64,000 nt of DNA from an uncultured Christensenellaceae bacterium (lineage in GTDB: Bacteria > Bacillota > Clostridia > Christensenellales > UMGS416). The position numbers were made by a program, and so were the translations under genes. The notes beneath the pieces are model-generated. The model did no database searches. It saw only the letters and a list, made by a program, of their open reading frames with translations, and was not told where the DNA came from. The stretch covers positions 103,201-167,200 of the forward strand of contig CALWDW010000012.1 of the NCBI GenBank assembly GCA_944376795.1, in the 5' to 3' direction. Of this stretch, positions 33,104 through 41,384 are shown one piece after another. The first letter of the stretch is position 1; the number at the start of each line of letters is the position of its first letter.

Positions 33104-33928
33104 ATGAAAAAGCTTCCTGTAGGCGTACAGGTCTATTCGGTTCGGGATGATGCGGCCAAGGATTTCAAGGGAACCATGCAGGCCATTAAGGACATGGGCT
33201 ATGACTGCGTGGAGCTGGCCGGACTCTATGGCATGGAGCCCGCGGCCATCCGCGCCGCGCTGGATGCGGTGGGGATTCCCGCCCTCTCCGCCCACGTGCC
33301 CTATGCCGAGCTGGTGGCCGACATTCCCGGTACGGTGGCCGCTTATGTGACCATTGGCTGCAAGTACATTGCCGTGCCCTATCTGATGGACGAGGACCGC
33401 CCCGGCACGCCGGCCTTCCCCCAGGTGATGGAGAATATCGCCAAGATCGGGGAGGAGTGCAACAAGCAGGGGATCACGCTGCTCTACCATAACCATGACT
33501 TTGAGTTCGTCCGCCTGGAGGATGGGCGCTACGGCCTGGATACCCTGTACGAAACCGTGCCCGCCTCGCTGCTGCAGACCGAGCTAGATACCTGCTGGGT
33601 CAATGTCGCCGGCGAGGATCCTGCGGCCTATATCCGCAAGTACGCTGGACGCTGCCCGGTGGTGCACCTGAAGGACTTCTTCATGGACCGGGAGAATAAG
33701 CCCGAGCAGATGTATGAGCTTATCGGCGTGGAGAAGAAGGCCGGGGACCGCGGCAGCTTTGAGTTCCGTCCCGTGGGCCATGGACTGCAGGATATGCCCT
33801 CCATCCTGGCGGCGGCGGTGGAGTCCGGCGCCTCCTACGTGGTGGTGGAGCAGGATATGTCGGTGGGGCGCACCCCCATGGAAGCCATCCGTATGAGCCG
33901 GGAATATCTCAAGAGCCAGGGCTGGTAA
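33104..33928 (+). CDS. Sugar phosphate isomerase/epimerase-like TIM-barrel protein
   Basis: 274 residues, the third such barrel in the cluster. It starts LPVGVQVYSVRDDAAKDFKG and has DMGYDCVELAGLYGM, YHNHDFEFVRLEDGRYGLDT with the His-x-His/Glu segment, ELDTCWVNVAGEDPAAYI with Asp, PVVHLKDFF with His and a final YVVVEQDMS with Glu. The YxNHxxE and ELDT-W segments are common to IolE/hydroxypyruvate isomerase-like members. AGGAGGAATGGACG precedes ATG. It has its own promoter and a terminator after it. Inositol-type or ketose substrates are family possibilities; the context of GH42 supports a sugar role only generally. Confidence 0.85.
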   Translation: MKKLPVGVQVYSVRDDAAKDFKGTMQAIKDMGYDCVELAGLYGMEPAAIRAALDAVGIPALSAHVPYAELVADIPGTVAAYVTIGCKYIAVPYLMDEDRPGTPAFPQVMENIAKIGEECNKQGITLLYHNHDFEFVRLEDGRYGLDTLYETVPASLLQTELDTCWVNVAGEDPAAYIRKYAGRCPVVHLKDFFMDRENKPEQMYELIGVEKKAGDRGSFEFRPVGHGLQDMPSILAAAVESGASYVVVEQDMSVGRTPMEAIRMSREYLKSQGW

Positions 33929-33952
33929 GCCTCTCATGACACTGCCATAGAA

Positions 33953-33991
33953 AAGACGCCCCCGTGATCCTGGGTATCACGGGGGCGTCTT
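33953..33991. terminator. Strong hairpin after the TIM-barrel gene
   Basis: AAGACGCCCCCGTGAT (33953-33968) and ATCACGGGGGCGTCTT (33976-33991) are perfectly complementary over 16 bases. It is 25 bases past the stop codon; T content is short on the + strand and longer (TTTT) on the minus strand. Confidence 0.7.
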
Positions 33992-34059
33992 GGCGCATCG
34001 AAAAACCTCTGGCCAAATGACACCCTGGGGCCCTCTGGCGGAAGCCCCCGCCGATAATA

Positions 34060-34110
34060 GGCTCTTTTCTGTGCTTGGCGTGCAGATGGCGCGAAGAGCC
34101 AGCGTTTTTT
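34060..34110 (+). terminator. Possible second terminator in the GH-Liv gap
   Basis: GGCTCTT (34060-34066) and AAGAGCC (34094-34100) flank a 27-base loop and are followed by AGCGTTTTTT on the + strand. Weak because of the large loop. Confidence 0.35.
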
Positions 34111-34169
34111 GCTCGTTTTCTCTTCCGGGGGAGGGGCGGCTGTAAAATGCGAATGCAATGGTAAATTAC

Positions 34170-34223
34170 ACAAAAAAACCCCGTGAAAAAGAACGATCCG
34201 GGACCTTTGAAAAGGCCCCGGAT
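34170..34223 (-). terminator. Terminator of the branched-chain amino acid ABC operon
   Basis: On the minus strand ATCCGGGGCC (34223-34214) pairs with the GGTCCCGGAT region (34205-34196), followed by GTTCTTTTTC and later GGTTTTTTTG. It lies about 70 bases past the livF stop. Confidence 0.7.
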
Positions 34224-34294
34224 TTTGCACATCTTTATTCTGGCGGGCTGGTCCCCGCGATGGGGGACCCAACCCATGGGAAGCGCGGCAAGTG

Positions 34295-35005
34295 TCAGCC
34301 GCCTAGGTAGACGCGCTGCACCTGGGGATCCTTGGCCAGGGCTTCGGCGTCGCCGCTCATGGCGATGGCTCCGGTTTCTAGTACATAGGCCCGGCTGGCG
34401 ATGGATAGGGCCATCTTCGCGTTCTGTTCCACCAGTAGGATGGTAACGCCGGCGGCGTTGATATCCTGGATGTAGCTAAAGACCTCATGCACCAGGATGG
34501 GGGACAGCCCCATGCTGGGCTCGTCCAGAAGGAGCATCTTGGGCGCGGCCATTACGGCCCGGCCGATGGCCAGCATCTGCTGCTCACCTCCGGAGAGGGT
34601 GCCGGCCAGCTGGCGGCGGCGCTCCTGCAGCCGGGGAAGGCGCTGGAAGATTCGCTCTAGGTCATCAGCTATGGCGGCCTTGTCCTTGCGGCCGTAGGCG
34701 CCCATTTCCAGGTTTTCCTGCACGGTCATCTTAGCAAAGACGCGGCGGCCCTCCGGAACCTGGGCCAAGCCCAGTTTTACGATCTTGTGGGCGGCCATCC
34801 CGTGGATGGACTGCCCGCAGAAGGTGATGCCGCCACCGCTGCGAATCAGTCCGGAAATGGCGTGCATGGTGGTGGTCTTGCCCGCGCCGTTGGCCCCGAT
34901 CAGGGTGATGATCTCCCCGGCGTTCACCGAAAAAGAGATACCCTTCACCGCGTGGATGGCTCCGTAGGAGACGTTGAGGTTTTCAACCTTCAGCATTTCG
35001 CTCAT
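34295..35005 (-). CDS. livF: Branched-chain amino acid ABC transporter ATPase LivF
   Basis: 236 residues; couples ATP hydrolysis to import through LivHM. Walker A is LIGANGAGKTTTMHA, the Q-loop region LAQVPEGRRVFAKM is distinctive of LivF, the signature is LSGGEQQMLAIGRA, and Walker B MLLLDEPSMGLSPIL is followed by the switch His-equivalent LLVEQNAKMAL, where the position is Gln-Asn as typical for LivF. Length is exactly that of the family. It is the last gene of the operon, its ATG overlapping the livG stop (ATGA), and is followed by a terminator. Confidence 0.95.
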   Translation of the reverse strand: MSEMLKVENLNVSYGAIHAVKGISFSVNAGEIITLIGANGAGKTTTMHAISGLIRSGGGITFCGQSIHGMAAHKIVKLGLAQVPEGRRVFAKMTVQENLEMGAYGRKDKAAIADDLERIFQRLPRLQERRRQLAGTLSGGEQQMLAIGRAVMAAPKMLLLDEPSMGLSPILVHEVFSYIQDINAAGVTILLVEQNAKMALSIASRAYVLETGAIAMSGDAEALAKDPQVQRVYLGG

Positions 35006-35769
35006 TCTTCATCTCCTCCTAAGTAGGCCGCGATGACGGCGGGGTTTTTTTGAATCTCCTCGGGGGTGCCTCGCGCGATGACCTTGCCATAATCCAGCAC
35101 CACCAGGCGCTGGCAGATTCCCATGACAAAGCTCATGTCGTGCTCAATGAGCAGGATGGCGATGTCAAAGGTGCGATGGATCAGGGAAATGGTTTCCATT
35201 AGCTCCTGGGTCTCGGTGGGATTCATGCCGGCCGCGGGCTCATCCAGCAGCAGCACCTTGGGATTGGCGGCCAGGGCCCGGGCCATTTCCAGCTTGCGCT
35301 GCTTGCCGTAGGGAAGGTTCTTGGCTTTGCTCTGCGCAAACTCTTCCAGGGAGAAGATGCCAAGCAGCTCCATGGCGCGGCTGTGGACCTCCTGCTCTTC
35401 CCTCCGGTAGGAGGGAAGGCGGAGAATGCCCGCCAGCGTGGGATACCGCATTTGGGCGTTCATGGCAATCTTAACGTTGTCAATCACCGAGATATCCTTA
35501 AACAGCCGGATGTTTTGAAAGGTCCGCGCGATGCCCAGCTGGGTGATTTGGTAGGTCTTTTTGCCCACAATGGATACACCGTCCAGGGTAATGGAACCGG
35601 TGGTCGGTGGATACACGCTGGTCAGCAGGTTGAATACCGTGGTTTTGCCTGCGCCGTTGGGGCCGATCAGGCCCACGATTTCCCGCGGCTCCAGGGACAG
35701 GTCCAGGTGCTGGAGAGCCTGCAGGCCGCCAAAGGTTATACCCAAATCTCGGGTTTCCAGAAGCGCCAT
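35002..35769 (-). CDS. livG: Branched-chain amino acid ABC transporter ATPase LivG
   Basis: 255 residues from ATG 35769, preceded by GGAGGATTAAC; an upstream in-frame start at 35829 is inside livM. Walker A LIGPNGAGKTTVFNLL, Q-loop region LGIARTFQNIRLF (the IxRTFQN element is a LivG mark), signature LPYGKQRKLEMARAL and Walker B VLLLDEPAAGMNP, and LIEHDMSFVM with the switch His are all intact. It starts 1 base from the livM stop and overlaps livF, as usual for the livHMGF order on this strand. Confidence 0.95.
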   Translation of the reverse strand: MALLETRDLGITFGGLQALQHLDLSLEPREIVGLIGPNGAGKTTVFNLLTSVYPPTTGSITLDGVSIVGKKTYQITQLGIARTFQNIRLFKDISVIDNVKIAMNAQMRYPTLAGILRLPSYRREEQEVHSRAMELLGIFSLEEFAQSKAKNLPYGKQRKLEMARALAANPKVLLLDEPAAGMNPTETQELMETISLIHRTFDIAILLIEHDMSFVMGICQRLVVLDYGKVIARGTPEEIQKNPAVIAAYLGGDEE

Positions 35770-35770
35770 G

Positions 35771-36754
35771 TTAATCCTCCTTCCTGGAAACCGCGCCGCC
35801 AAAGAAGCGGGCGCGTAGCTTGCGTCCAATGGATGCCAGGGAAAACTCGAATTCTCCCAAGAGCCCCGAGGGCTTGAAGAGCATCATGATGATCAGCACC
35901 ACCGAGTAGAGCACCATCCGGTAGTCAGCAAAGCTGCGAAGCGCTTCCGGCAGGATGGTCAGAATGATGGCGGCCACCACCGAGCCGGTGATGGATCCCA
36001 TGCCCCCCAGAACCACCATGATAAGAATTTCCACCGAATAGTTGAAGTCAAACTTAGCAGGGGTGAGGATGCCAATGTGATGCGCGTACAGCCCGCCGGC
36101 CAGGCCTGCCAGCGCCGCCGCCAGTACGAAGGCCAGCATCTTGTAATAGGTGGTATGGATCCCGGCGGCTTCGGCGGCGATTTCATCCTCCCGAATGGAG
36201 ATAATGGCCCGCCCCTGCCGGGAGCGGATCAGGGTGAAGATTACATAGACCGTGACGGCCATCAGGACATAGACCCATGTAAAATCGGCCAGAGAGGGGA
36301 TTCCTCGCAGGCCTCGGGCGCCGCCGGTGAAATCCAGGGCCAGTACGATGACCCGGATAATTTCCCCAAAACCCAGGGTGATAATCGCCAGATAATCACC
36401 CTTCATCCGCAGGGCGGGGATGCCGATCAGGAAGCCGACAATGGCGGCGGCCAGCATACCCGCCAATAGGGCGAGTGGGAAGGCGGCGGCTTCAGGCAGC
36501 CCGCTGTTCAGGGTTACCAGCGCGGCTGCGTAGGCGCCCACCGACATAAAGCCGGCGTGCCCCAGGACCAATTGGCCCAAGAAACCTGTCACCAGGTTCA
36601 GGCTGACGGCCAGTATGATATTGATGCCGATATTGATAAGCAGCCCTTCATAGTAGCGGTTGATAACCCCGCCCTGGATCAGCAGGGCGAACACCGTGTA
36701 AATCCCCGCGGTGAGGAGCAAATTGACGGCATAGGAGATTAGCTTTTTTTTCAT
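35771..36754 (-). CDS. livM: Branched-chain amino acid ABC transporter permease LivM
   Basis: 327 residues with 8-9 hydrophobic segments. The family segments LLINIGINIILAVSLNLVTG, GQLVLGHAGFMSVGAYAAAL, and GDYLAIITLGFGEIIRVI near residue 125, and the cytosolic loop SRQGRAIISIREDEIAAEAA that contacts the ATPase are clear, and LVVVLGGMGSITG-type (here MVVLGGMGSITGSVVA) follows. Together with LivH it forms the channel. The start ATG 36754 follows AGGAGGATACGGGA. 12 bases separate it from livH. Confidence 0.94.
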   Translation of the reverse strand: MKKKLISYAVNLLLTAGIYTVFALLIQGGVINRYYEGLLINIGINIILAVSLNLVTGFLGQLVLGHAGFMSVGAYAAALVTLNSGLPEAAAFPLALLAGMLAAAIVGFLIGIPALRMKGDYLAIITLGFGEIIRVIVLALDFTGGARGLRGIPSLADFTWVYVLMAVTVYVIFTLIRSRQGRAIISIREDEIAAEAAGIHTTYYKMLAFVLAAALAGLAGGLYAHHIGILTPAKFDFNYSVEILIMVVLGGMGSITGSVVAAIILTILPEALRSFADYRMVLYSVVLIIMMLFKPSGLLGEFEFSLASIGRKLRARFFGGAVSRKED

Positions 36755-36766
36755 TCCCGTATCCTC

Positions 36767-37648
36767 CTATACTTTCTCGGTGGCGTTCCGGCCCAGCAGA
36801 CCGGAGGGCTTGACCAGCAGCACCACGATGAGAATGCCAAAGACCACGGCGTCGGCCAGCTGGGTGGAGATGTAGCCCTTGGTCAGGCTTTCCACTATGC
36901 CCATGATAAAGCCGCCCAGCATGGCGCCGGGGATGCTCCCAATTCCGCCCAGGACGGCGGCGACGAAGGCCTTCAGCCCCAGCATGGAGCCCATAAAGGG
37001 CGTAATCATGGGGTAGGCATTGCTATAGAGCACCGAGCCTACGGCGGCCAGCCCCGAACCCAGGCCAAAGGTGAAAGCCACCGTGGAATTGGTATTGATG
37101 CCCATGAGCTTGGCGGCGTCCGCATCCTCGGAGACCGCACGCATGGCCTTGCCGATCTTGGTCTTTCCCACCAGCAGCTGCAGAGCGATCATTAAGAGCA
37201 CGGTGACCACGATGGTGAGAATCGTAACAAAGCTTATGTTCAGTCCGCCCAGGTTGATGGGAGCGACCTGGAACATACTGGGGAAAGGGATGCCTGCCGA
37301 GCCGAAAATGAGCTGAAAGAGGTTCTGCAGGAAGATACTGACCCCGATGGCAGTGATCAGAAGAGAAATGCGGGGCGCGTTATGGTTGCGAAGACGGCTA
37401 TAAGCGACCTTCTCAATTCCTACGCCGGCAATTACGCATAGTGCAATGGAGGCCAGTACGGCCACCCAGACAGGCAGGCCGCAGAGAACCAGCACTACAT
37501 AGGCCCCATACGCGCCTACCATGATGATATCGCCGTGGGCGAAATTGATCAGTTGTACGATGCCGTAGACCATATTGTATCCCAGCGCCACCAGGGCGTA
37601 GATACTGCCTACCTGAAGTCCGTTGATCACCTGCAATAAAAAACTCAT
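36767..37648 (-). CDS. livH: Branched-chain amino acid ABC transporter permease LivH
   Basis: 293 residues from ATG 37648; an in-frame GTG at 37669 is possible. Typical LivH sequence: INGLQVGSIYALVALGYNMV at the N-terminus, GIVQLINFAHGDIIMVGAY, the ATPase-contact loop TKIGKAMRAVSEDADAAKLM, and GLKAFVAAVLGGIGSIPGAM. About eight membrane helices. The livK gene lies upstream after a 194-base gap, which often sets a higher level of the binding protein than of the membrane parts. Confidence 0.94.
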   Translation of the reverse strand: MSFLLQVINGLQVGSIYALVALGYNMVYGIVQLINFAHGDIIMVGAYGAYVVLVLCGLPVWVAVLASIALCVIAGVGIEKVAYSRLRNHNAPRISLLITAIGVSIFLQNLFQLIFGSAGIPFPSMFQVAPINLGGLNISFVTILTIVVTVLLMIALQLLVGKTKIGKAMRAVSEDADAAKLMGINTNSTVAFTFGLGSGLAAVGSVLYSNAYPMITPFMGSMLGLKAFVAAVLGGIGSIPGAMLGGFIMGIVESLTKGYISTQLADAVVFGILIVVLLVKPSGLLGRNATEKV

Positions 37649-37842
37649 GCTACACCATCCTACCTGCACGGGATTTTCCCGTCTCTTTCTCGAAAACCTC
37701 CGTTTTTCCTGCTAAAAGCTGCGAAATATCGCTGAATATAAATACAGAATCCGAAAGAAGAGGTTTTCCCTCCCCTTTCGGTTCTGCAGAGAGTCAATCC
37801 ATAGGTGCACGCATCCGTGGGCGTGCCCCGCAGTAGGGGGGA

Positions 37843-39081
37843 CTACTTCTCGTAGGTCTCCACAAACTTGTACTCACCGCCGGTGATGGTGTTGATGGCG
37901 GCGGGCTTAATAGGATTGCGGTTTTCGTCAAAGACGATGTGTCCGGTGATCCCGTCGAACTCCAGGGCGGCCATAGCGTCGACAATAGCCTGCGCGTCTT
38001 CGCTGCCGGCGTTGGTAATGGCCTCGGCCAGCATGTACATAGCGTCATAGCCCAGGGCGGCAAAGGCGTTGGGATCGGCGTCATAGGTCTCCTTATATTT
38101 GGCGATGAAGGCCTGCAGATCCTCATCCTCGCTCTCGGGAGAGTAGTGGTTGCAGAAATACGCGCCTTCCAAGGCATCGGTATTGGCGGCGTCAACGCTG
38201 CCCAGCACGCCGTCCCAGCCGTCCGCGCCCAGCATGGTGGCGGTGATGCCGATCTCGGCCTTCTGGGCGACGATCAGGGCCGCGTCCTCATAGTATACGG
38301 GAATGAAGAGAACGTCGGGGTTGGCGGCGGAAATCTTGGTCAGCTGGCTGCGGAAATCCACATCTCCGCCGGTGTAAGATTCCTTAGCTACGATTTCCAG
38401 GCCAAGCTCGGCGGCGGTCTCCTCGAAGGACTCGGTGAGGCCCACAGAGTAGTCGTCCGCCACGTTATAGAGGATGGCAGCGGTCTTGGCGTCCAGCTTG
38501 TTGAAAGCATAGGAGGCCATGATTTCCCCCTGGAAAGGATCGGTGAAGCAGGCGCGGAAGATGTTCTCGCCCACCGCGGTGATGTCAGCGCTGGTACCGG
38601 TGGCAGTGATCATAGGGATGCCATCCTCGGCAGCGATCTGAGCTACCGCCAAGGTGGGAACCGAGGTCACGTCGCCCACCAGGGCGATCACTTGGTCATT
38701 CTGCACCAGCTTGTTGTAGGCGTTAACCGCTTCCACGGAGTCGCCCTTTTCGTCATAATAGATGTAATCGATCTGCTTGCCGTTGATTCCGCCGTTGGCG
38801 TTGATCTCCTCCACGGCCATCTGGATGCCGTTGTTGGTGGCGATGCCATAGACCGAAACCTCACCGGTCAGGGGCGCCAGTCCGCCGATCTTAATGGTTT
38901 CGCCGGAAGGGGCTTGGGTGGCGTCGTCGGCAGGCGCCTGGGTGGCGTCGTCGGCAGGGGCTTGGGTGGCATCGTCGGCAGGCGCCGGGGTGGTGTCACC
39001 AGCGGGAGTCTGCGCACAGCCCGCGAAGGCCATTACGGCCAGCATGCAGACCATCACAAGAGAAAGAATCCGAAGCTTCAT
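37843..39081 (-). CDS. livK: Branched-chain amino acid-type ABC substrate-binding lipoprotein
   Basis: 412 residues. Signal peptide with lipobox MLAVMAFAGC (Cys about residue 21), then a linker made of the 8-residue unit ATQAPADD repeated three times, then the binding protein: IKIGGLAPLTGEVSVYGIAT, EEINANGGINGKQIDYIYYD, GDVTSVPTLAVAQIAAEDGI, and a C-terminal GHIVFDENRNPIKPAAINTI. The fold is Leu/Ile/Val-binding (type 1), so the ligand is a branched-chain or related amino acid or amide. It is anchored on the outer membrane face and gives specificity to LivHMGF. The promoter at 39207-39235 lies upstream, and AAGGAGGAAAAGCCAA precedes ATG. Confidence 0.93.
   Translation of the reverse strand: MKLRILSLVMVCMLAVMAFAGCAQTPAGDTTPAPADDATQAPADDATQAPADDATQAPSGETIKIGGLAPLTGEVSVYGIATNNGIQMAVEEINANGGINGKQIDYIYYDEKGDSVEAVNAYNKLVQNDQVIALVGDVTSVPTLAVAQIAAEDGIPMITATGTSADITAVGENIFRACFTDPFQGEIMASYAFNKLDAKTAAILYNVADDYSVGLTESFEETAAELGLEIVAKESYTGGDVDFRSQLTKISAANPDVLFIPVYYEDAALIVAQKAEIGITATMLGADGWDGVLGSVDAANTDALEGAYFCNHYSPESEDEDLQAFIAKYKETYDADPNAFAALGYDAMYMLAEAITNAGSEDAQAIVDAMAALEFDGITGHIVFDENRNPIKPAAINTITGGEYKFVETYEK
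38913..38996 (-). repeat. 24-bp tandem repeat encoding the Ala/Pro/Asp linker of LivK
   Basis: Three nearly identical 24-base units around GGCGTCGTCGGCAGG(C/G)GC plus a partial unit encode the ATQAPADD linker between lipid anchor and binding domain. In-frame units suggest length variation by replication slippage. Confidence 0.75.
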
Positions 39082-39206
39082 TTGGCTTTTCCTCCTTATA
39101 TTTTAGGCAGAATGCGCCACGGCGCGCAGGCTGCCCTTTCTCGAATGCGGCGGTCAAAGGCAGGTTATAAATATGCACCGGCTAGGAGCTGCCGTAACCG
39201 TATGTT

Positions 39207-39235
39207 ATTATACATTTCTTTGCGTTTGATTGCAA
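39207..39235 (-). promoter_or_regulatory. Promoter of the liv operon
   Basis: On the minus strand TTGCAA (39235-39230), 17 bases, TATAAT (39212-39207), about 125 bases ahead of livK. A near-consensus sigma-A promoter in an AT-rich stretch. Confidence 0.7.
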
Positions 39236-39239
39236 GCCC

Positions 39240-39804
39240 CACTTTGCTGAGAAAAAAGTTTTCCTGCTGTCCATGTTGGGGGGGCAATTCGCTCTATAGT
39301 GGAATGGAACTGGGAGCAAGAAGGGACATATCCTATAGCTTATTTCTATATAAATGTAAATGCAGAGAAAACGAAGGAGGGCATAGGTATAACACGAAAT
39401 TTATATAATATCATAAAACGAATAAATATTCGAAGAAAAAAAGAAGGGTACCGGAAAAGAGCGGCAAAAAAGAAACATGCGCGGCGGTTGGGTGCATTTG
39501 CCGCAATTATTATGGGCTGCAGCCACTTTTACCCGAAGGCAAACAAAGCCGCTACGGAACGAATGGATGCTTATGCATAAGATAAAGCAATCGGGAAGCA
39601 GTGCGTCCCATAACGTATGCCCATTTGCTTGTGAAAGAAGCTACAATATGAAAACATTGTTCGACTGGAGGGACTTCGTATAGGTGAGGATAATTTTTCC
39701 AAAAAGGGCTATACTTTTTTGTCTGACTATGATAGAATATGTGCATACAAACAGTGATGCATGTTGGTGCGTCTTATAGAGAAATATGAGCGACGGAATT
39801 AGGA
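39240..39804. other. AT-rich intergenic stretch between livK and the GntR gene
   Basis: About 560 bases, clearly less GC-rich than the neighbours, with A-runs, TATA-rich segments and several short open frames with no ribosome site or family resemblance. It holds the outward promoter of the liv operon at its left end and presumably the promoter for the GntR gene at its right end. I see no RNA gene. It may be a remnant of foreign DNA. Confidence 0.4.
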
Positions 39805-39837
39805 GTGTCCATAATAGCCCCGGAAAGGAGGGTCCCG

Positions 39838-40557
39838 ATGGAACTCAGCCGTGATCCTGGCGCCGTACCGCTATACCGCCAGCTTTATGACTTAATTCGC
39901 AGGCAGATTTTGACGGGGGAGTATAAGCCGGGAGATATGATCCCCACAGAATTGGAGTATCAACAGCGCTTTGGCCTTTCCCGTGTGACCGTTCGCCAAG
40001 CCATTCTGGCTCTTGTCAGCGATCACTACCTTAAGCGCATTAAAGGGAAAGGGACCATCGTTCAGCCCCCGGTAATCTACGCCCCAGTTCCTGCCATTGC
40101 CATGCGTCTGGCGGAGATGCCAGAAGATTGCGTGCAAATTCATGTCACCTTACGCATAGCGACGGCGCACGGCGACGTGGCAGATCGCTTTCACATGGCG
40201 GAAGGCGCGATGGTCTACCGCTTGCGCCGCGTGCTTGCTTCAGGAGGATCTCCTTTTGCTTTCTTTGAAACCTATTTGCCACCGGAGCTTCGGCTGGAAA
40301 ACGATGAAGAGCTATATCGCGGGTCTTTGTACCAGCTATTGCAGGAACAGCGTGGGATCCGTCCGGCCCGGGTCGTGCAGCAGATTACCGCTGCGGCGGC
40401 AGATAAGGAGGCCGCGGCCATGCTGCGGACGGAGCAGCGCACACCGCTGATTTTGATCAAGCGCCAGGCCTTTGACCAGGAGGATCGGATTTTTGCCTAT
40501 ACATTCGCCTACTATGCTTCCGACCGTTATGCCTTTGTAATGGAAATTACGGAGTGA
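39838..40557 (+). CDS. GntR-family regulator with UTRA effector domain
   Basis: 239 residues from ATG 39838 behind GGAAAGGAGGGTCCCG. The GntR winged helix is at residues 1-75 (LYRQLYDLIRRQILTGEYKP, PTELEYQQRFGLSRVTVRQA, ILALVSDHYLKRIKGKGTIV) and the rest is the HutC/UTRA effector fold with RLRRVLASGGSPFAFFETYL. UTRA proteins sense sugars, sugar acids or amino acids. The location 0.75 kb from the divergent liv operon and near the glycosidase genes leaves both as targets. Its 3' end overlaps the convergent phosphatase gene by 11 bases. Confidence 0.92.
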   Translation: MELSRDPGAVPLYRQLYDLIRRQILTGEYKPGDMIPTELEYQQRFGLSRVTVRQAILALVSDHYLKRIKGKGTIVQPPVIYAPVPAIAMRLAEMPEDCVQIHVTLRIATAHGDVADRFHMAEGAMVYRLRRVLASGGSPFAFFETYLPPELRLENDEELYRGSLYQLLQEQRGIRPARVVQQITAAAADKEAAAMLRTEQRTPLILIKRQAFDQEDRIFAYTFAYYASDRYAFVMEITE

Positions 40558-41257
40558 CTGCTGGGATGTGGCCCGACTCCGCCAGGCCGGGAAGCTGATC
40601 TAGGGACGCCAATTGGAAGGTTACCCTGTACGACGCCGGCAGAGGAAGGAGCGAGGGATTGTACCAGGCGGTGTCTACGCCGGCGGCTGCGCCTCCCGCC
40701 ATGTCGGAGGTTAGGGAGTCCCCGACCAAGAGGGCGCGGTCTCGGCTGAAATCCGGAATGCGTGCGAAGGCGTATGAGAAGTAGTCAGGGGAGGGCTTGG
40801 GCGCCCCGGCATCCTCCGAGACAAATACGCCCCGCATGAGGTCCAGAAGACCGCTGCCAGCCAGTCGTGCAAACTGGGTGCTGGATACGCCGTTGGTAAC
40901 CAAATAGAGGCGGGCGCGCCGGGCCAGCGTGCGGCAGACCTGGAGAGCGCCGGGAAGCAGAAAATAGCCGCGGGAGAGAGCGGCGCGGTAGGCCTCGGCG
41001 ACCGCGTAGGGATCTGCGGTGCTGCCCATTTCACCGAGGAGCTGAGCAAAGCGCTGGTGGGAGATGGTTGTTTTTTCAAGTTTCCCCTGTTCATAGGCTT
41101 CCCAAAGACTGCGGTTGATCTGGGAGTAGCGCTGGGCAACGGCGTCTCCGGTAGGGAGATGGAAGGCGGTCAGCGCCGCATCTAGGGCGGAGCGTTCGCA
41201 CCGGGCAAAGTCCAGCAGCGTGCCGTCGGCATCCAACAGCAGGATATCGTAACGCAT
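40547..41257 (-). CDS. YjjG-type HAD phosphatase (noncanonical nucleotidase)
   Basis: 236 residues from ATG 41257 behind AGAAAGGAGAAACCGCC; upstream in-frame sequence is not coding-like. Motif I LLLDADGTLLDFA (nucleophile Asp near residue 9), cap with YSQINRSLWEAYEQGKLEK typical of YjjG, motif II LVTNGVSSTQ, motif III GAPKPSPDYF with Lys, and motif IV LLVGDSLTSDMAGGAAAGVD. YjjG enzymes remove noncanonical pyrimidine nucleotides. The exact substrate is not shown by sequence. Its end overlaps the end of the GntR gene (convergent), and the upstream region 41258-41896 is gene-free. Confidence 0.87.
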   Translation of the reverse strand: MRYDILLLDADGTLLDFARCERSALDAALTAFHLPTGDAVAQRYSQINRSLWEAYEQGKLEKTTISHQRFAQLLGEMGSTADPYAVAEAYRAALSRGYFLLPGALQVCRTLARRARLYLVTNGVSSTQFARLAGSGLLDLMRGVFVSEDAGAPKPSPDYFSYAFARIPDFSRDRALLVGDSLTSDMAGGAAAGVDTAWYNPSLLPLPASYRVTFQLASLDQLPGLAESGHIPAVTP

Positions 41258-41384
41258 GGCGGTTTCTCCTTTCTGTGCTACCAGTATAGCATAGGGGAAG
41301 GTTTTGATCAAACCGGCGGAAGATGCGGGAGCGCACGTACATGTCTTGTTTCTGTGTGGATAGAAGAAAGACCAATTGCCCCCT

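Noticed and set aside
39299..39580. Open frame of 93 residues in the AT-rich gap
   Set aside because: No ribosome site, lysine/arginine-rich AT-biased translation and no family resemblance.
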